This document shows positions 18,100-27,048 of a DNA stretch of 64,000 bases, piece by piece. The stretch's first letter is position 1. Each line of letters begins with the position of its first letter. The stretch comes from Alphaproteobacteria bacterium. GTDB taxonomy: Bacteria > Pseudomonadota > Alphaproteobacteria > Caulobacterales > Parvularculaceae. Both the position numbers and the translations under genes were made by a program. Under the pieces are notes generated by a model. That model searched no databases and had not been told where the DNA came from. It saw only the letters and a program-made list of their open reading frames with translations. The stretch lies in the NCBI GenBank assembly GCA_030433215.1, contig JAUIMC010000004.1:207054-271053 (forward strand), written 5' to 3'.

Positions 18100-19593
18100 A
18101 TGGCAGACGGCGCAACCAATGCACGCCCCGACAATCAGGGTACGGAGGAGAAGCTCCCCGTCAGCCTTGACTCAGAACAGGCGCTTCTGGGCGCGATGCT
18201 GTTCGACAACGAGATCTATTACCGCGTCTCGACCTTTTTAAAGCCGGAACATTTTTTCGATCCCGTTCACCAGCTTATCTATGAAGCGGCGGGCGATCTC
18301 ATCAGTTCCGGTCGGCTCGGCTCGCCGGTGACCATCGACACCTATCTCGCCAACAAGCAGGGTTACGCTGACGCAGGCGGCAAGCGCTATCTCGAACAGC
18401 TTGCGGCGAATGTGCCGACGACGGCGGGCGCCAGCGACTACGCCAAGATCGTTTTCGATCTGTCGGTGTGCCGCGGCCTTATCAATATCGGTTCCGAAAT
18501 GTCGGACCGCGCGAAGGTCGCGACGCTCGACGACTCGCCGGCGGAACAATTGCAGGACGCCGAACAGGCTCTCTACAAGCTTGCGGAAACCGGCAAGTAC
18601 GGCGGCGGGTTCAAAACTTTCCGCTCGGCCATCACCGAAGCCATCGAGCTGGCGAACGCCGCCGTCAAACGCGACGGCGGGCTTGCGGGCGTGTCGTCGG
18701 GCTTGCGCGATTTCGACCGCATGCTCGGCGGGCTTCACCCGTCGGACCTGATCATCCTCGCCGGGCGTCCCTCCATGGGCAAAACCTCGCTCGCCACCAA
18801 TATCGCGGTGAACGCGGCGAAGGCGCACAAGACCGAAAAACAGGCCGACGGCAAGATGAAGACGGTCGAAGGCGCCGTGGTCGGCTTTTTCTCGCTGGAA
18901 ATGTCCGCCGAACAGCTCGCCACCCGCATCATTTCCGAAGTGGCGGAGGTGTCCTCCTCGGCGATCCGCCGCGGCGAAGTCACCCAGGACGAGTTCGACA
19001 AGGTCTACCACGCCGCGCGCGAGCTCGAAAAACTGCCGCTCTATATCGATGACACCGGCGGCCTCTCCATCGCGCAGGTGGCCGCGCGCGCGCGCCGCCT
19101 CAAGCGCCAGCACGGGCTTGGCCTTCTGGTCGTCGACTATCTGCAGCTTCTCACCGGCTCCTCGCGCCGTAATGACGGCCGCGTGCAGGAGATCACGGAA
19201 ATCTCGCAAGGGCTGAAGACGCTGGCGAAGGAACTCGACGTGCCGGTCATCGCCCTGTCGCAGCTCTCGCGCCAGGTCGAGGCGCGCGACGACAAGCGCC
19301 CGCAGCTTTCAGACCTTCGCGAGTCCGGCTCCATCGAACAGGACGCCGACGTCGTGCTCTTCGTTTACCGCGAGAAATATTATCTCTCCCGGGCCGAGCC
19401 GCGCGAAGGCACCGAAGAGCACATGAAATGGCTCGCCCGTCTCGAGGAAGTCGGCGACACGGCGGAAGTCATCGTCGGCAAGCAGCGCCACGGCCCCATC
19501 GGCAAGGTCGACCTCCACTTCGAAGAGAAATTCACGAAGTTCTCGAACCTCGTCGACGACCGCTATGGCGGGGGCGGAGGCGGCGGCTATTAG
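18100..19593 (+). CDS. dnaB: replicative DNA helicase DnaB
   Basis: 497 residues. The N-terminal primase-interacting domain (LDSEQALLGAMLFDNEIYYR) is followed by a linker and the RecA-like motor with Walker A GRPSMGKTSLATN (~residue 222), Walker B LLVVDYLQLL (~340) and the DRGxESGSIEQD-like DLRESGSIEQDADVVLFVYR (~401-420). It unwinds DNA ahead of the replisome as a hexamer. The end is a short glycine run (GGGGGGGY). Its position after rplI is conserved in many Alphaproteobacteria, usually with alr following; here two genes intervene. Confidence 0.97.
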   Translation: MADGATNARPDNQGTEEKLPVSLDSEQALLGAMLFDNEIYYRVSTFLKPEHFFDPVHQLIYEAAGDLISSGRLGSPVTIDTYLANKQGYADAGGKRYLEQLAANVPTTAGASDYAKIVFDLSVCRGLINIGSEMSDRAKVATLDDSPAEQLQDAEQALYKLAETGKYGGGFKTFRSAITEAIELANAAVKRDGGLAGVSSGLRDFDRMLGGLHPSDLIILAGRPSMGKTSLATNIAVNAAKAHKTEKQADGKMKTVEGAVVGFFSLEMSAEQLATRIISEVAEVSSSAIRRGEVTQDEFDKVYHAARELEKLPLYIDDTGGLSIAQVAARARRLKRQHGLGLLVVDYLQLLTGSSRRNDGRVQEITEISQGLKTLAKELDVPVIALSQLSRQVEARDDKRPQLSDLRESGSIEQDADVVLFVYREKYYLSRAEPREGTEEHMKWLARLEEVGDTAEVIVGKQRHGPIGKVDLHFEEKFTKFSNLVDDRYGGGGGGGY

Positions 19594-19607
19594 AGCGGAA
19601 CGCCGCC

Positions 19608-20027
19608 CTAGGCTTTCACCGCCGCCGTCGCTTCGATCTCGATCATCATCTCCGGCAGGGCAAGCTGCGTCACGGGAATGAGCGTCGCCGCCGGGCGGTG
19701 CTCCCCGAAGGCGTCATATTGGACGCCATGATAGGCGCGCATGCGCGCCTCGTCATATCCGACGATGAAAACCGTCAGCCTGACCACGTCTTCGATGGCC
19801 GCGCCGGCGCTTTCAAGCGCGATCTCGATATTGCGGAAGACCTGGCGCGCCTGGACCTCGAAATCGGCGGGCAATTCCCCGTCCCCGTCGAAACCGCCCT
19901 GCCCGGCCAGAAAAATCATGCGCGCGCCGGGCTCGACCACCGCCATTTGCGAGAAATGATAATGTGTCGGGTCGATGAGCCCCGGGGGATTGGAAAAACG
20001 CGCGGCGCGCGATGCATTGGCGGACAT
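19608..20027 (-). CDS. RidA/YjgF-family protein
   Basis: 139 residues from MSANASRAARF, preceded by AGGGGAG, rather than the longer frame. The RidA pattern is present: ARMIFLAGQGGFDGDGELP (residues ~34-52), QVFRNIEIALESAGA and VVRLTVFIVGYDE; the usual arginine before the ATLIPVTQLALP end is represented by HRPAATLIPVTQLA. RidA proteins hydrolyse reactive enamine/imine intermediates, but many members have other activities. It is convergent to dnaB. A second RidA-like gene is at 53125-53586. Confidence 0.83.
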   Translation of the reverse strand: MSANASRAARFSNPPGLIDPTHYHFSQMAVVEPGARMIFLAGQGGFDGDGELPADFEVQARQVFRNIEIALESAGAAIEDVVRLTVFIVGYDEARMRAYHGVQYDAFGEHRPAATLIPVTQLALPEMMIEIEATAAVKA

Positions 20028-20127
20028 GGACGGCTCCCCTTTGATTTCTTGGTTTCGGCCGCAAGCCACGGCGGCCGGCACGCTATCATGAAACCAGGGC
20101 CATGAAACCAAAGCGCGGGAGAAACGC

Positions 20128-21594
20128 CTACTCGGGAAAGGGCGAGGCCCATTTCTGATCGGCGTAGAGCGCCGTTCCGCCCAGCGTCAGGAGAAACGCC
20201 TCGAGCTGGGTCTTCTCCTGCTCGGTAAGATTGAGCTGTTGCGGAACGCCGCCGGTCTGGAGCCGCGGGTCAAGCGCCGCCATGAACTCCACGGGATCGG
20301 CGTGCGTCGTGATCTGGAGATCGTCATAATGATCGATGATCGACCGCAAGGTCTCGAAGGCGCCGTCATGCATATAGGGCCCGTTAAGATCGCCGTCGCT
20401 GCTGGCGAGGTCTCTCAAGGACGGCGCGCGGGTGTTTTCGTAATCGAAGGAAAAATCGTCGTCGAGCACCGTCACGACGCCGTTGTGGCGCACGTCCGGA
20501 TCGATGTCGAATTCCGGCGGCCGGTGGCAGGCGGCGCAGCCCGCGCCCCCTTCCGCCGGGGTGCGCATGAACAGCGTCTTGCCGGCGTTTTCATCTGCCG
20601 TGAAATTCGGAAACGGCGCGTCGTCGGAGGCGACCTGCGCGCGGCCCGCATCCCAGCGCGAGTCGAAAGAGACGATGGAGCGCATGAACTGGCCGATCGC
20701 GATCTGCAACCGCTCTTCCGTAATGGCCGGATCGAGAAACACGAAGCGGAAAAGCTCGTCGTAATAGTCGATGCCTTCCAGCCGCGCGACCAGATCCTCG
20801 AAATCGGGCTGGCCGAGGCGCCCGCTGAAGCCGAGCTCGTTCGGGTGATGAATGGGTTCGCTGACCTGTTCCTCAAGAGAGGCGACGCGTTCGTTCCAGA
20901 AGAAATTCGTCTCTTCCGCATATTGCATGTTCATGAGGCGCGGCGTGTGTCGCTGCAACTCGCCGGCGACGCCGAAGGTGTAGTCGACATTGTCGCCGAA
21001 GGCGAGCTCCTGCCGGTGGCAGAAGCCGCAGGAGAACTCGTTATTGTGGGAGAGATTGTTGTCGTAGAAGAGGACGCGCCCGAGCGTTGCGGCGGCGTCT
21101 GTCACGCTGTTGCCGCCCTGGAATTTCGTGATGTAGGCCGGGATGTCGGGATCGGCGTAATTGGCGAGCTCGGAAAGATTGACCGCGCCGTCAAAAGCCA
21201 GAAGAACCGCATCCTGATCGATTCCGATGTCGATAGTGAATTCATCGCTCGCCGTGTTTCCGGCGCTGTCCCGCGCCGTCACCGTGATGGTCAGCTCGCC
21301 CGTGCCTTCAGGCACGCCTGAAATGACGCCGCCCGACGCAGAAAGACCGCGGCCGTCGGGCTCGAAGACGAAAGAATAGGTCAGCGCGTCGCCGTCCGGG
21401 TCGGAGAATGTCGCGCCGGTCTGCGTCGTGTCATACTCGAACTCATAGCCGACAAAAGCGGACTGGTTTGCGTTGGCCGACGCGAGCGTGGGCGCGCTGT
21501 TCGCGCCGCCGCCGGCCTCGTCCCCGCCCGCGGCGCCGCAAGCGGCGAGAAACACGAAACCAAGAAGCGGAAAGCTTTTCTTTAAAATTATCAC
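20128..21594 (-). CDS. di-heme cytochrome c peroxidase-like lipoprotein with Ig-like domain
   Basis: 488 residues. A lipobox (FLAACG) ends the signal peptide at about residue 19; residues ~35-125 form a cadherin/Ig-like domain (DPDGDALTYSFVFEPDG, GELTITVTARDSAGN); residues ~150-488 are a MauG/CcpA-type di-heme domain with two haem sites, CGFCH (~185) and CAACH (~355), plus the family start LGRVLFYDNNLS and FWNERVASLEEQ. It is probably anchored in the outer membrane and reduces peroxide or oxidises a partner protein. The Ig-like N-terminal extension is uncommon. Partner unknown; alr is divergent. Confidence 0.86.
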   Translation of the reverse strand: MIILKKSFPLLGFVFLAACGAAGGDEAGGGANSAPTLASANANQSAFVGYEFEYDTTQTGATFSDPDGDALTYSFVFEPDGRGLSASGGVISGVPEGTGELTITVTARDSAGNTASDEFTIDIGIDQDAVLLAFDGAVNLSELANYADPDIPAYITKFQGGNSVTDAAATLGRVLFYDNNLSHNNEFSCGFCHRQELAFGDNVDYTFGVAGELQRHTPRLMNMQYAEETNFFWNERVASLEEQVSEPIHHPNELGFSGRLGQPDFEDLVARLEGIDYYDELFRFVFLDPAITEERLQIAIGQFMRSIVSFDSRWDAGRAQVASDDAPFPNFTADENAGKTLFMRTPAEGGAGCAACHRPPEFDIDPDVRHNGVVTVLDDDFSFDYENTRAPSLRDLASSDGDLNGPYMHDGAFETLRSIIDHYDDLQITTHADPVEFMAALDPRLQTGGVPQQLNLTEQEKTQLEAFLLTLGGTALYADQKWASPFPE

Positions 21595-21790
21595 AACCCA
21601 ACCCGTGCAAACACGCCTTTAGAAGAAAGCGAGCCATGGGAATGATCGTGGCGAAAACTGATTAATTTACTATTTTGGACACGGTTCAATCTGTGCGTTA
21701 ACGCCGCCCTGACCATTACATTTAGGTGAATGTCACGCCTTGAGACGCGAAACCGGCGGCGGGCGCCAGGATAAAGCCAAACCGGCGCCG

Positions 21791-21824
21791 GGGGATAAAA
21801 TTTCATATATGAAATTTCGTCCCC
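21791..21824 (+). repeat. 34-bp AT-centred palindrome, copy 1
   Basis: GGGGA and TCCCC ends enclose AAATTTCATATATGAAATTT, giving a 34-base near-perfect palindrome with only two unpaired positions per arm. The exact reverse complement occurs at 30603-30636. GCGCC also flanks both copies on the same side. Too symmetrical to be coding. Confidence 0.9.
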
Positions 21825-21883
21825 GCCCTTTCCCGCAGCTTTATGATTGCGCAAACCAGAAGACCGAAACGGAGCCCCTAACT

Positions 21884-21988
21884 CCCGTGAAACATTTTAC
21901 GCAAATGGCGCCAAACTCGCCTGAAAGCCAGAAAAGACGCCAGGGAAAGACATCGCGGGATGAGGTTTACGCAAAATTGTTTCACGGG
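21884..21988 (+). repeat. 105-bp element with 11-bp perfect inverted ends, copy 1
   Basis: Begins CCCGTGAAACA and ends TGTTTCACGGG, exact reverse complements. A 104-bp copy lies at 30328-30431 on the opposite strand. Shared internal blocks in the same order are ACATT, TACG, GGCGCCAAACTC, CTGAAA, CCAG and AAATTGTTTCACGGG; the centre diverges. TTTACGCAAA occurs twice inside this copy. No target-site duplication is obvious. Confidence 0.85.
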
Positions 21989-22068
21989 GGACGCGACCGG
22001 GAGAAAGAACGCAAAGGCTGGCGCCCGCGCCCTTCCCCCGCCCCTGAAACCCGCTTAAGGCTGACCTG

Positions 22069-23184
22069 ATGAGCGACCGACAAATGGAAACACCAGAGCA
22101 AGCGCCGGGACATAACCCGATCGCACAAGGCCCCCGGGTTGATATCGACCTTGGCGCCCTCGCCGCCAATTTCGCCATGCTGGCCGAAACGGCGCCGGGC
22201 GTTCCCCTCGCCCCGGCGGTGAAATGCAACGCCTACGGCCTCGGCGCGGGCCCCATCGCCCGCGCGCTTCGCGACCGCGCCGGGGCGCGCGCGTTTTTCG
22301 TCGTTTATCCGGAGGAAGGCGCCGCCCTGCGCGAAAGTCTGAACGACGCCGAAACGGCGATCTATTGTTTCGGCGGCCCGTCCGAAGAAACCCTGCCGCT
22401 TTTCGAGAGCGCAAAGCTGACGCCTGTCCTCAACACGCTCGACCAGGCGCGGCTGTGGGCGGCGCGTCATCCGGGCGCGGCGTCCGCGCTGCATGTGGAT
22501 ACGGGGTTCAACCGGCTCGGGGCGCCGTCAAGCGCGCTCGCCGACATCGCGGCGGTGAAGGGCCTTGCCGTCACGCTTGTCATGAGCCACCTCGCCTGCG
22601 CCGCGACGCCGGACCACAAAATGAATGGGGAGCAGCGCGCGCGTTTCATCGAGGCCGCGCAGCATTTCCCCGGCGCGCAGCTGTCGCTTGCGGCGTCCGG
22701 CGGCGCGCTCATGGGCAAGGCGTATCATTTCGATCTTATCCGTCCGGGGATCGCGCTTTACGGCGGCACCCCTTTTGCGCAAGACGATGCCCGTATCAAA
22801 ACCGTCGCCGCCTTCCGCGCGCCGGTCCTCCAGATCCGCCACCTCGCGCCGGGCGAAACCGTCGGCTATGACGCTGCCTTCACCGCCGACCGCCCGACCC
22901 GAATCGCCACGGTGGGCGCCGGCTATGGCGACGGATACCCACGCGCCGGGACCGGCCGCGGCGCCGCAATCATCCATGACGAACGCGTGCGCATCATCGG
23001 CAAGGTTTCCATGGATTTCATCACGCTTGATGTGACGGATATGAAAAAACCGGCAGAACCCGGTGATATTGTTGAATTTTTCGGGCCGGCGTTACGGCTT
23101 TTCGAGGCCGCCGCAGCCGCCGACCGCACCGCCTATGACTTCCTGACAGGGCTTGGCGCGCGGGCCCATCGCCGTTACCTCTAG
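22069..23184 (+). CDS. alr: alanine racemase
   Basis: 371 residues. PLP attaches to the lysine in VKCNAYGLGA (~residue 52); HVDTGFNRLG (~143) and GAGYGDGYPRAG (~282) are conserved, and KVSMDFITLDVTD (~306) is in the domain carrying the catalytic tyrosine (TVGYDAAFTA, ~264). It makes D-alanine for peptidoglycan. The first ~20 residues are variable, so an internal start is possible. mlaE starts 24 bases later on the same strand. Confidence 0.95.
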   Translation: MSDRQMETPEQAPGHNPIAQGPRVDIDLGALAANFAMLAETAPGVPLAPAVKCNAYGLGAGPIARALRDRAGARAFFVVYPEEGAALRESLNDAETAIYCFGGPSEETLPLFESAKLTPVLNTLDQARLWAARHPGAASALHVDTGFNRLGAPSSALADIAAVKGLAVTLVMSHLACAATPDHKMNGEQRARFIEAAQHFPGAQLSLAASGGALMGKAYHFDLIRPGIALYGGTPFAQDDARIKTVAAFRAPVLQIRHLAPGETVGYDAAFTADRPTRIATVGAGYGDGYPRAGTGRGAAIIHDERVRIIGKVSMDFITLDVTDMKKPAEPGDIVEFFGPALRLFEAAAAADRTAYDFLTGLGARAHRRYL

Positions 23185-23208
23185 GGTTCAGAAGGGGATC
23201 GGACGCGC

Positions 23209-23982
23209 ATGAACATCTTCGCCCTCACCGGCAGCCTCACCATCGAGGGCCTGCGCGAGACCGGCCGCATGGCGAACTTCGCCGGCCGCGGCGCGCTCTC
23301 CGGCATTCTCGGTCCGTTTTACTGGCGCGCCTTCTTTTCCTCGCTGATGCGCATCGGCTTCACCTCGCTGCCGGTGGTGGGCCTCACCGCCGTCTTCACC
23401 GGCGCCGCGCTGGCGCTCAACATCTATGACGGCTCCCTGCGCTTCAACGCGGAAACCTTCCTGCCGCAGATTTTGAGCGTCTCGATCGTGCGCGAACTCG
23501 GCCCCGTGCTCGCCGCGCTGATGGTCGCCGGGCGCTGCGCCTCGGCCATGGCGGCGGAGATCGGCACCATGCGCGTCACCGAACAGATCGACGCCATGTC
23601 GACGCTCGCCGTCGACCCTTACAAATATCTGATCGCGCCGCGCATCGCCGCGACGACGCTCGCCCTGCCGATCCTTGTCCTGATCGCCGACATTATCGGC
23701 ATTTACGGGGGCTATCTGGTCGCCGTTTACGGGCTCGACTTTTCCGGGCCGGTTTTCATCCGCAATATCGCCGAGTTCATCGAGAACCGCGACACCATCA
23801 GCGGGCTGATCAAAGCGGCGGTGTTTGGTTTCCTGATCGCGGTGATGGGCTGTTATTACGGCTTTCGCAGCCGCGGTGGCGCGCAAGGCGTCGGCGCCGC
23901 GACCCGCACCGCCGTCGTCGCCGCCGCAGTCGCCATTCTCGCCTCGAACTATGTCATGACCTCTTTCATGGTGGAGTTTTAA
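23209..23982 (+). CDS. mlaE: MlaE-family ABC transporter permease
   Basis: 257 residues with about five membrane segments and the MlaE signature SIVRELGPVLAALMVAGRCASAMAAEIGTM region (residues ~92-121, quoted parts RELGPVLAALMVAGR and AAEIGTM). It is the membrane subunit of a phospholipid transporter that maintains outer membrane asymmetry. It is followed by its ATPase gene with only 6 bases between. No mlaD or mlaC follows, so the periplasmic parts must lie elsewhere. Confidence 0.92.
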   Translation: MNIFALTGSLTIEGLRETGRMANFAGRGALSGILGPFYWRAFFSSLMRIGFTSLPVVGLTAVFTGAALALNIYDGSLRFNAETFLPQILSVSIVRELGPVLAALMVAGRCASAMAAEIGTMRVTEQIDAMSTLAVDPYKYLIAPRIAATTLALPILVLIADIIGIYGGYLVAVYGLDFSGPVFIRNIAEFIENRDTISGLIKAAVFGFLIAVMGCYYGFRSRGGAQGVGAATRTAVVAAAVAILASNYVMTSFMVEF

Positions 23983-23988
23983 GCGCGC

Positions 23989-24768
23989 ATGACCGAGACG
24001 ACCCCGGCGATATCCGTGCGCGATCTGCACAAGGGATTCGACAGCAATCAGGTGCTGCGCGGCGTCGATCTCGACGTCAATACGGGCCGGTCGCTCGTGG
24101 TGATCGGCGGCTCGGGAACCGGCAAGTCCGTGCTGCTGAAATGCATCATCGGCCTCATGCGCCCCGACCGCGGAACCATCGAGGTCGACGGCCGCAACAT
24201 TTCAAGGCACACCGAAAGCGACCGGCGCTATATGACGCGCATGACCGGCATGCTGTTTCAGGGCTCGGCCTTGTTTGACAGCTTGAAAGTCTGGGAGAAC
24301 GTCGCCTTCCGGCTTCTCAACGCCGAAAAGAAATCGCGCAAGGCGGCCCGCGAAAAAGCCATTGAATGTCTCGGCCAGGTCGGCCTATCGCCGGAAGTGG
24401 GCGATCTACAGCCAGCCGCGCTCTCCGGGGGCATGCAAAAGCGCGTCAGTCTCGCGCGCGCCATCGCTTCCGATCCGCAGATCCTGTTCTTCGACGAACC
24501 GACGACGGGTCTCGACCCGATCATGGCCGACGTCATCAACAACCTCATTGTCGACCGGGTGAAAGCGCTCGGCGCCACGGCGGTGTCGATCACCCACGAC
24601 ATGGCCTCGGCGCGCAAGATCGCCGATGAGATCGCCATGCTTTACCAGGGCCGCATCATCTGGCGCGGCGCGCCCGACGAGATCGAAAATTCCGGCAACC
24701 CCATGGTCGACCAGTTCGTTCACGGCCGCGCCGAAGGTCCGATCAAGATGGCGGTGCGCAAGAGTTAG
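23989..24768 (+). CDS. mlaF: MlaF-family ABC transporter ATP-binding protein
   Basis: 259 residues. Walker A is GGSGTGKSVLLK (~residue 38), the Q-loop LFQGSALFDS (~88, the MlaF-type 'GALFDS' variant), signature AALSGGMQKRVSLARA (~143) and Walker B ILFFDEPTTGLDP (~164), with the H-loop ITHDMASA (~200). It drives lipid transport with the MlaE permease encoded just upstream. Confidence 0.94.
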   Translation: MTETTPAISVRDLHKGFDSNQVLRGVDLDVNTGRSLVVIGGSGTGKSVLLKCIIGLMRPDRGTIEVDGRNISRHTESDRRYMTRMTGMLFQGSALFDSLKVWENVAFRLLNAEKKSRKAAREKAIECLGQVGLSPEVGDLQPAALSGGMQKRVSLARAIASDPQILFFDEPTTGLDPIMADVINNLIVDRVKALGATAVSITHDMASARKIADEIAMLYQGRIIWRGAPDEIENSGNPMVDQFVHGRAEGPIKMAVRKS

Positions 24769-24777
24769 GCGGAAATC

Positions 24778-25611
24778 ATGGGCTCCGACCTGCCCCCGAA
24801 ACAGCGGCTGAAACTTGTCCGCCAGTCGCTCTATGCGGCCTTTTCCTTTCGCGGCCATGTGCCGGTGAAGATCCGGGACCACCCGCTCGGCGCGGTTATC
24901 GGCGTCTCGGGCAGGCGGATCTATGTTCCCTCGGCCTTGCGCTGGAAGCTTTATAAAAAAGGCTGGGCCGCGCGCCTCGATCAGCTCGAACGCGAATATG
25001 GCGTCGGCCGGCATATCGATTTGCAGCGCGGCGATGTCATCGTCGATATCGGCGCGAACGCCGGGGAGTTCGCCCATGTCGCCGCTCGCTACGGCGCTAG
25101 CATCCATTGCCTCGAACCCGACCCGCGCGTCTTCGCCTGCTTGCTGGCGAATATCGAAGGCCTGCCGGACGTTTCCGCCCATGACGCCCTGATCTGGAAG
25201 GAGAATGCGGAAATCAGTTTCTATTCCGCGCCCGAACGCGCCGACAGTTCGGTTTTCAATGAAGGTCAGGGCCCGGAAAACCGGAAGCAGGCCGTCACGC
25301 TGGAAAGCTTTTGCGCCGACAAAGCCATCACGCATATCGACCTGCTGAAATGCGATGCGGAAGGCGCCGAACCGGAAGTGCTTGAGGGGATCGGCGCGAT
25401 GTTTGCGCATATCCGCGTCATCGCGCTCGACACCGGCGCCGAGCGAAACGGCGAGAGAACTCATGAGGCGTGCCGCGCGCTCCTCGAAGCCAACAATTTC
25501 GAAGTCTTCGATGAAACTGTCGGCAAGAGACTGATGACCTATGGCGTGAACCGCCATGACTTGGAGAAAAACGAAACCGTTCCGGACAATAGCGCAGCTT
25601 TTCCCAAATAG
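24778..25611 (+). CDS. FkbM family methyltransferase
   Basis: 277 residues. The SAM-binding core begins VIVDIGANAGEFAHVAARYG (~residues 84-103), followed by IHCLEPDPRVFACLLANI and the FkbM hallmark IDLLKCDAEGAEPEVLEG (~185-202). FkbM enzymes O-methylate sugars or small molecules. It starts 9 bases after mlaF, so it is probably co-transcribed, which hints at modification of an envelope glycan or lipid. Acceptor unknown. Confidence 0.85.
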   Translation: MGSDLPPKQRLKLVRQSLYAAFSFRGHVPVKIRDHPLGAVIGVSGRRIYVPSALRWKLYKKGWAARLDQLEREYGVGRHIDLQRGDVIVDIGANAGEFAHVAARYGASIHCLEPDPRVFACLLANIEGLPDVSAHDALIWKENAEISFYSAPERADSSVFNEGQGPENRKQAVTLESFCADKAITHIDLLKCDAEGAEPEVLEGIGAMFAHIRVIALDTGAERNGERTHEACRALLEANNFEVFDETVGKRLMTYGVNRHDLEKNETVPDNSAAFPK

Positions 25612-25691
25612 CCGCTTCTGGGTTACTGTCCGGAGGCGCAGCGCAGGCGCGCACCCTATGAACTGGCGAAAAGCAAAACAGGGCGGAAACA

Positions 25692-26303
25692 ATGAACAAG
25701 TTCGAACAGGCCGTTTACAACTGCATGGATGCGACCGACGCGCTTTACCAGCGCACGGAAAACCCCTTGCACAAGGCGATGCTCCTGAATTTCTGGCGGC
25801 ATGTGCATCTGGAAGGCTCCGCCCAATATGACAAGATCGTCGCGAGCGACATGATGGCCGACCATCCGGTCTATCGCGTGACCTGGGGCAGCAATCCGGC
25901 CGTCATCGAAGGCAAACAGGGCGTTCTCGACTTCTATAACTCGGTCGGCGAGATCGTCCTGTGGAACTCCGACGACAAGCTCGCCGTCAGCGACGACGGC
26001 ATCTTCGACGAGCTGACTTTCCACCTCATGGCGGAAGGCGCGGGTCTTCAGGCCATGGGTTATGACGCCAAAGACCCGGACAAGATCTATCACGTCTCGA
26101 GCCGTCAGGCGTTTATCTGGCCCTATGATGACAAGGCGCGGCTCGCCGGCGAGCATCTTTACGAGGACGTGACCAGCGTCAAGATCGAGGAAGTCGACCC
26201 CGCTGAAGCCATCACGCCGGCGCGCGTGCGCGAAATCCAGAAGGATTGCCTCGCCGCTCTCGACGAACGGTTCGGACCAAACTACTGGGTCTATAAGGGC
26301 TGA
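25692..26303 (+). CDS. NTF2/SnoaL-like protein, cytoplasmic
   Basis: 203 residues. The single-domain alpha-plus-beta pattern (MLLNFWRHVHLEGSAQYD, then DHPVYRVTWG and GVLDFYNSVGE) resembles the SnoaL-like branch of the NTF2 superfamily, whose members are cyclases, isomerases or dehydratases, or just ligand binders. Catalytic residues cannot be picked with confidence. No signal peptide. A second NTF2-like gene, with a signal peptide, follows at 26441, so the pair may act on related ligands in different compartments. Confidence 0.65.
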   Translation: MNKFEQAVYNCMDATDALYQRTENPLHKAMLLNFWRHVHLEGSAQYDKIVASDMMADHPVYRVTWGSNPAVIEGKQGVLDFYNSVGEIVLWNSDDKLAVSDDGIFDELTFHLMAEGAGLQAMGYDAKDPDKIYHVSSRQAFIWPYDDKARLAGEHLYEDVTSVKIEEVDPAEAITPARVREIQKDCLAALDERFGPNYWVYKG

Positions 26304-26440
26304 CAGCCCCCCTTTCCCGTTTTTCATCCGGCGTTCACGGGACGCAATAAGCGTCATTACGTTTCGCAACTCGACTGTGCAGCGCTTCCCGGTAGGATTG
26401 ACCGATCAAAAAACCAATCCGGAACCGGGAGGACCAGGAC

Positions 26441-27010
26441 ATGACAACGAAATTGAAGGGCGCGCTCATCGCGCTGATGGCGGGCGCGTCGGCGCTTACG
26501 ATGAGTGCGGCGACAAGCACCGCCGCGGCGCGCCCGCCCAGCATCAGCCAGGATCACATGCTCGATCACTTGCAGATCCAGCAGATGATCATCGATTATT
26601 ATCAGGAGCTCGGCTCCGGCGCGCATTCCGATCTCAGCGAATATTTTACCGAGGACGCACTCTTCATCGTCAACGGCAAGCGCTATAAAGGCCGCAAGGC
26701 GATCGACGACATCTATGCCGAGCTCGGCGAAGGCGGCACCGAGCTTTACGATGGCAAAACCCACATGCTCATGACCAATCTCAGCGTTCAATTCGAGGAC
26801 GCCAACACGGCGACGGCGCGCGTCATCTGGACCGGCGTCAAGAACGACACGCTGAAAGGCCCGCCGCGCCTCTTCGAACAGGGCCGCGAATATGACACGC
26901 TCAAGAAAATCGACGGCGTCTGGTATTTCAGCAAGCGCAACATCGTCAGCGACAGCGCCATGGCGAACCAGTATGACGACACCTATATGAAAGACCGGCC
27001 GGAACACTAA
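26441..27010 (+). CDS. exported NTF2/SnoaL-like protein
   Basis: 189 residues. A signal peptide (KGALIALMAGASALTMSAAT) is followed by a SnoaL-like domain: HLQIQQMIIDYYQELGSG (residues ~46-63), LSEYFTEDALFIVNGKRY, KGRKAIDDIYAELGEGG and a late HMLMTNLSVQF beta strand. This is the NTF2-like 'SnoaL_4' pattern. GGGAGGACC supports the start. Function unknown; the neighbour upstream is of the same superfamily. Confidence 0.72.
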   Translation: MTTKLKGALIALMAGASALTMSAATSTAAARPPSISQDHMLDHLQIQQMIIDYYQELGSGAHSDLSEYFTEDALFIVNGKRYKGRKAIDDIYAELGEGGTELYDGKTHMLMTNLSVQFEDANTATARVIWTGVKNDTLKGPPRLFEQGREYDTLKKIDGVWYFSKRNIVSDSAMANQYDDTYMKDRPEH

Positions 27011-27017
27011 GGCCAAA

Positions 27018-27047
27018 GCGTTGGCCGGGCGCGGGTCCGGCCAACGC
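27018..27047 (+). terminator. strong hairpin between convergent genes
   Basis: GCGTTGGCCGG-GCGCGGGT-CCGGCCAACGC, an eleven-base perfect stem, directly after the exported NTF2-like gene. The T-run is weak (CTTACTT), so termination is likely but not certain. It may serve both strands. Confidence 0.6.
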
Positions 27048-27048
27048 C

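Larger units (their letters stand above)
21595..22068. other. intergenic region carrying a 34-bp palindrome and a 105-bp inverted-end element
   Basis: These 474 bases between the divergent di-heme lipoprotein gene and alr start AT-rich (probable promoters, 21595-21740). They then hold a 34-bp palindrome (21791-21824) and an element with inverted ends (21884-21988), both repeated in opposite orientation near 30.3-30.6 kb. No convincing gene was seen. Confidence 0.7.

Noticed and set aside
26409..26440. GGAAC before the exported NTF2-like gene considered as a stress promoter
   Set aside because: No GTT-type -10 box at 16 or 17 bases, and it runs into the ribosome binding site and start codon.
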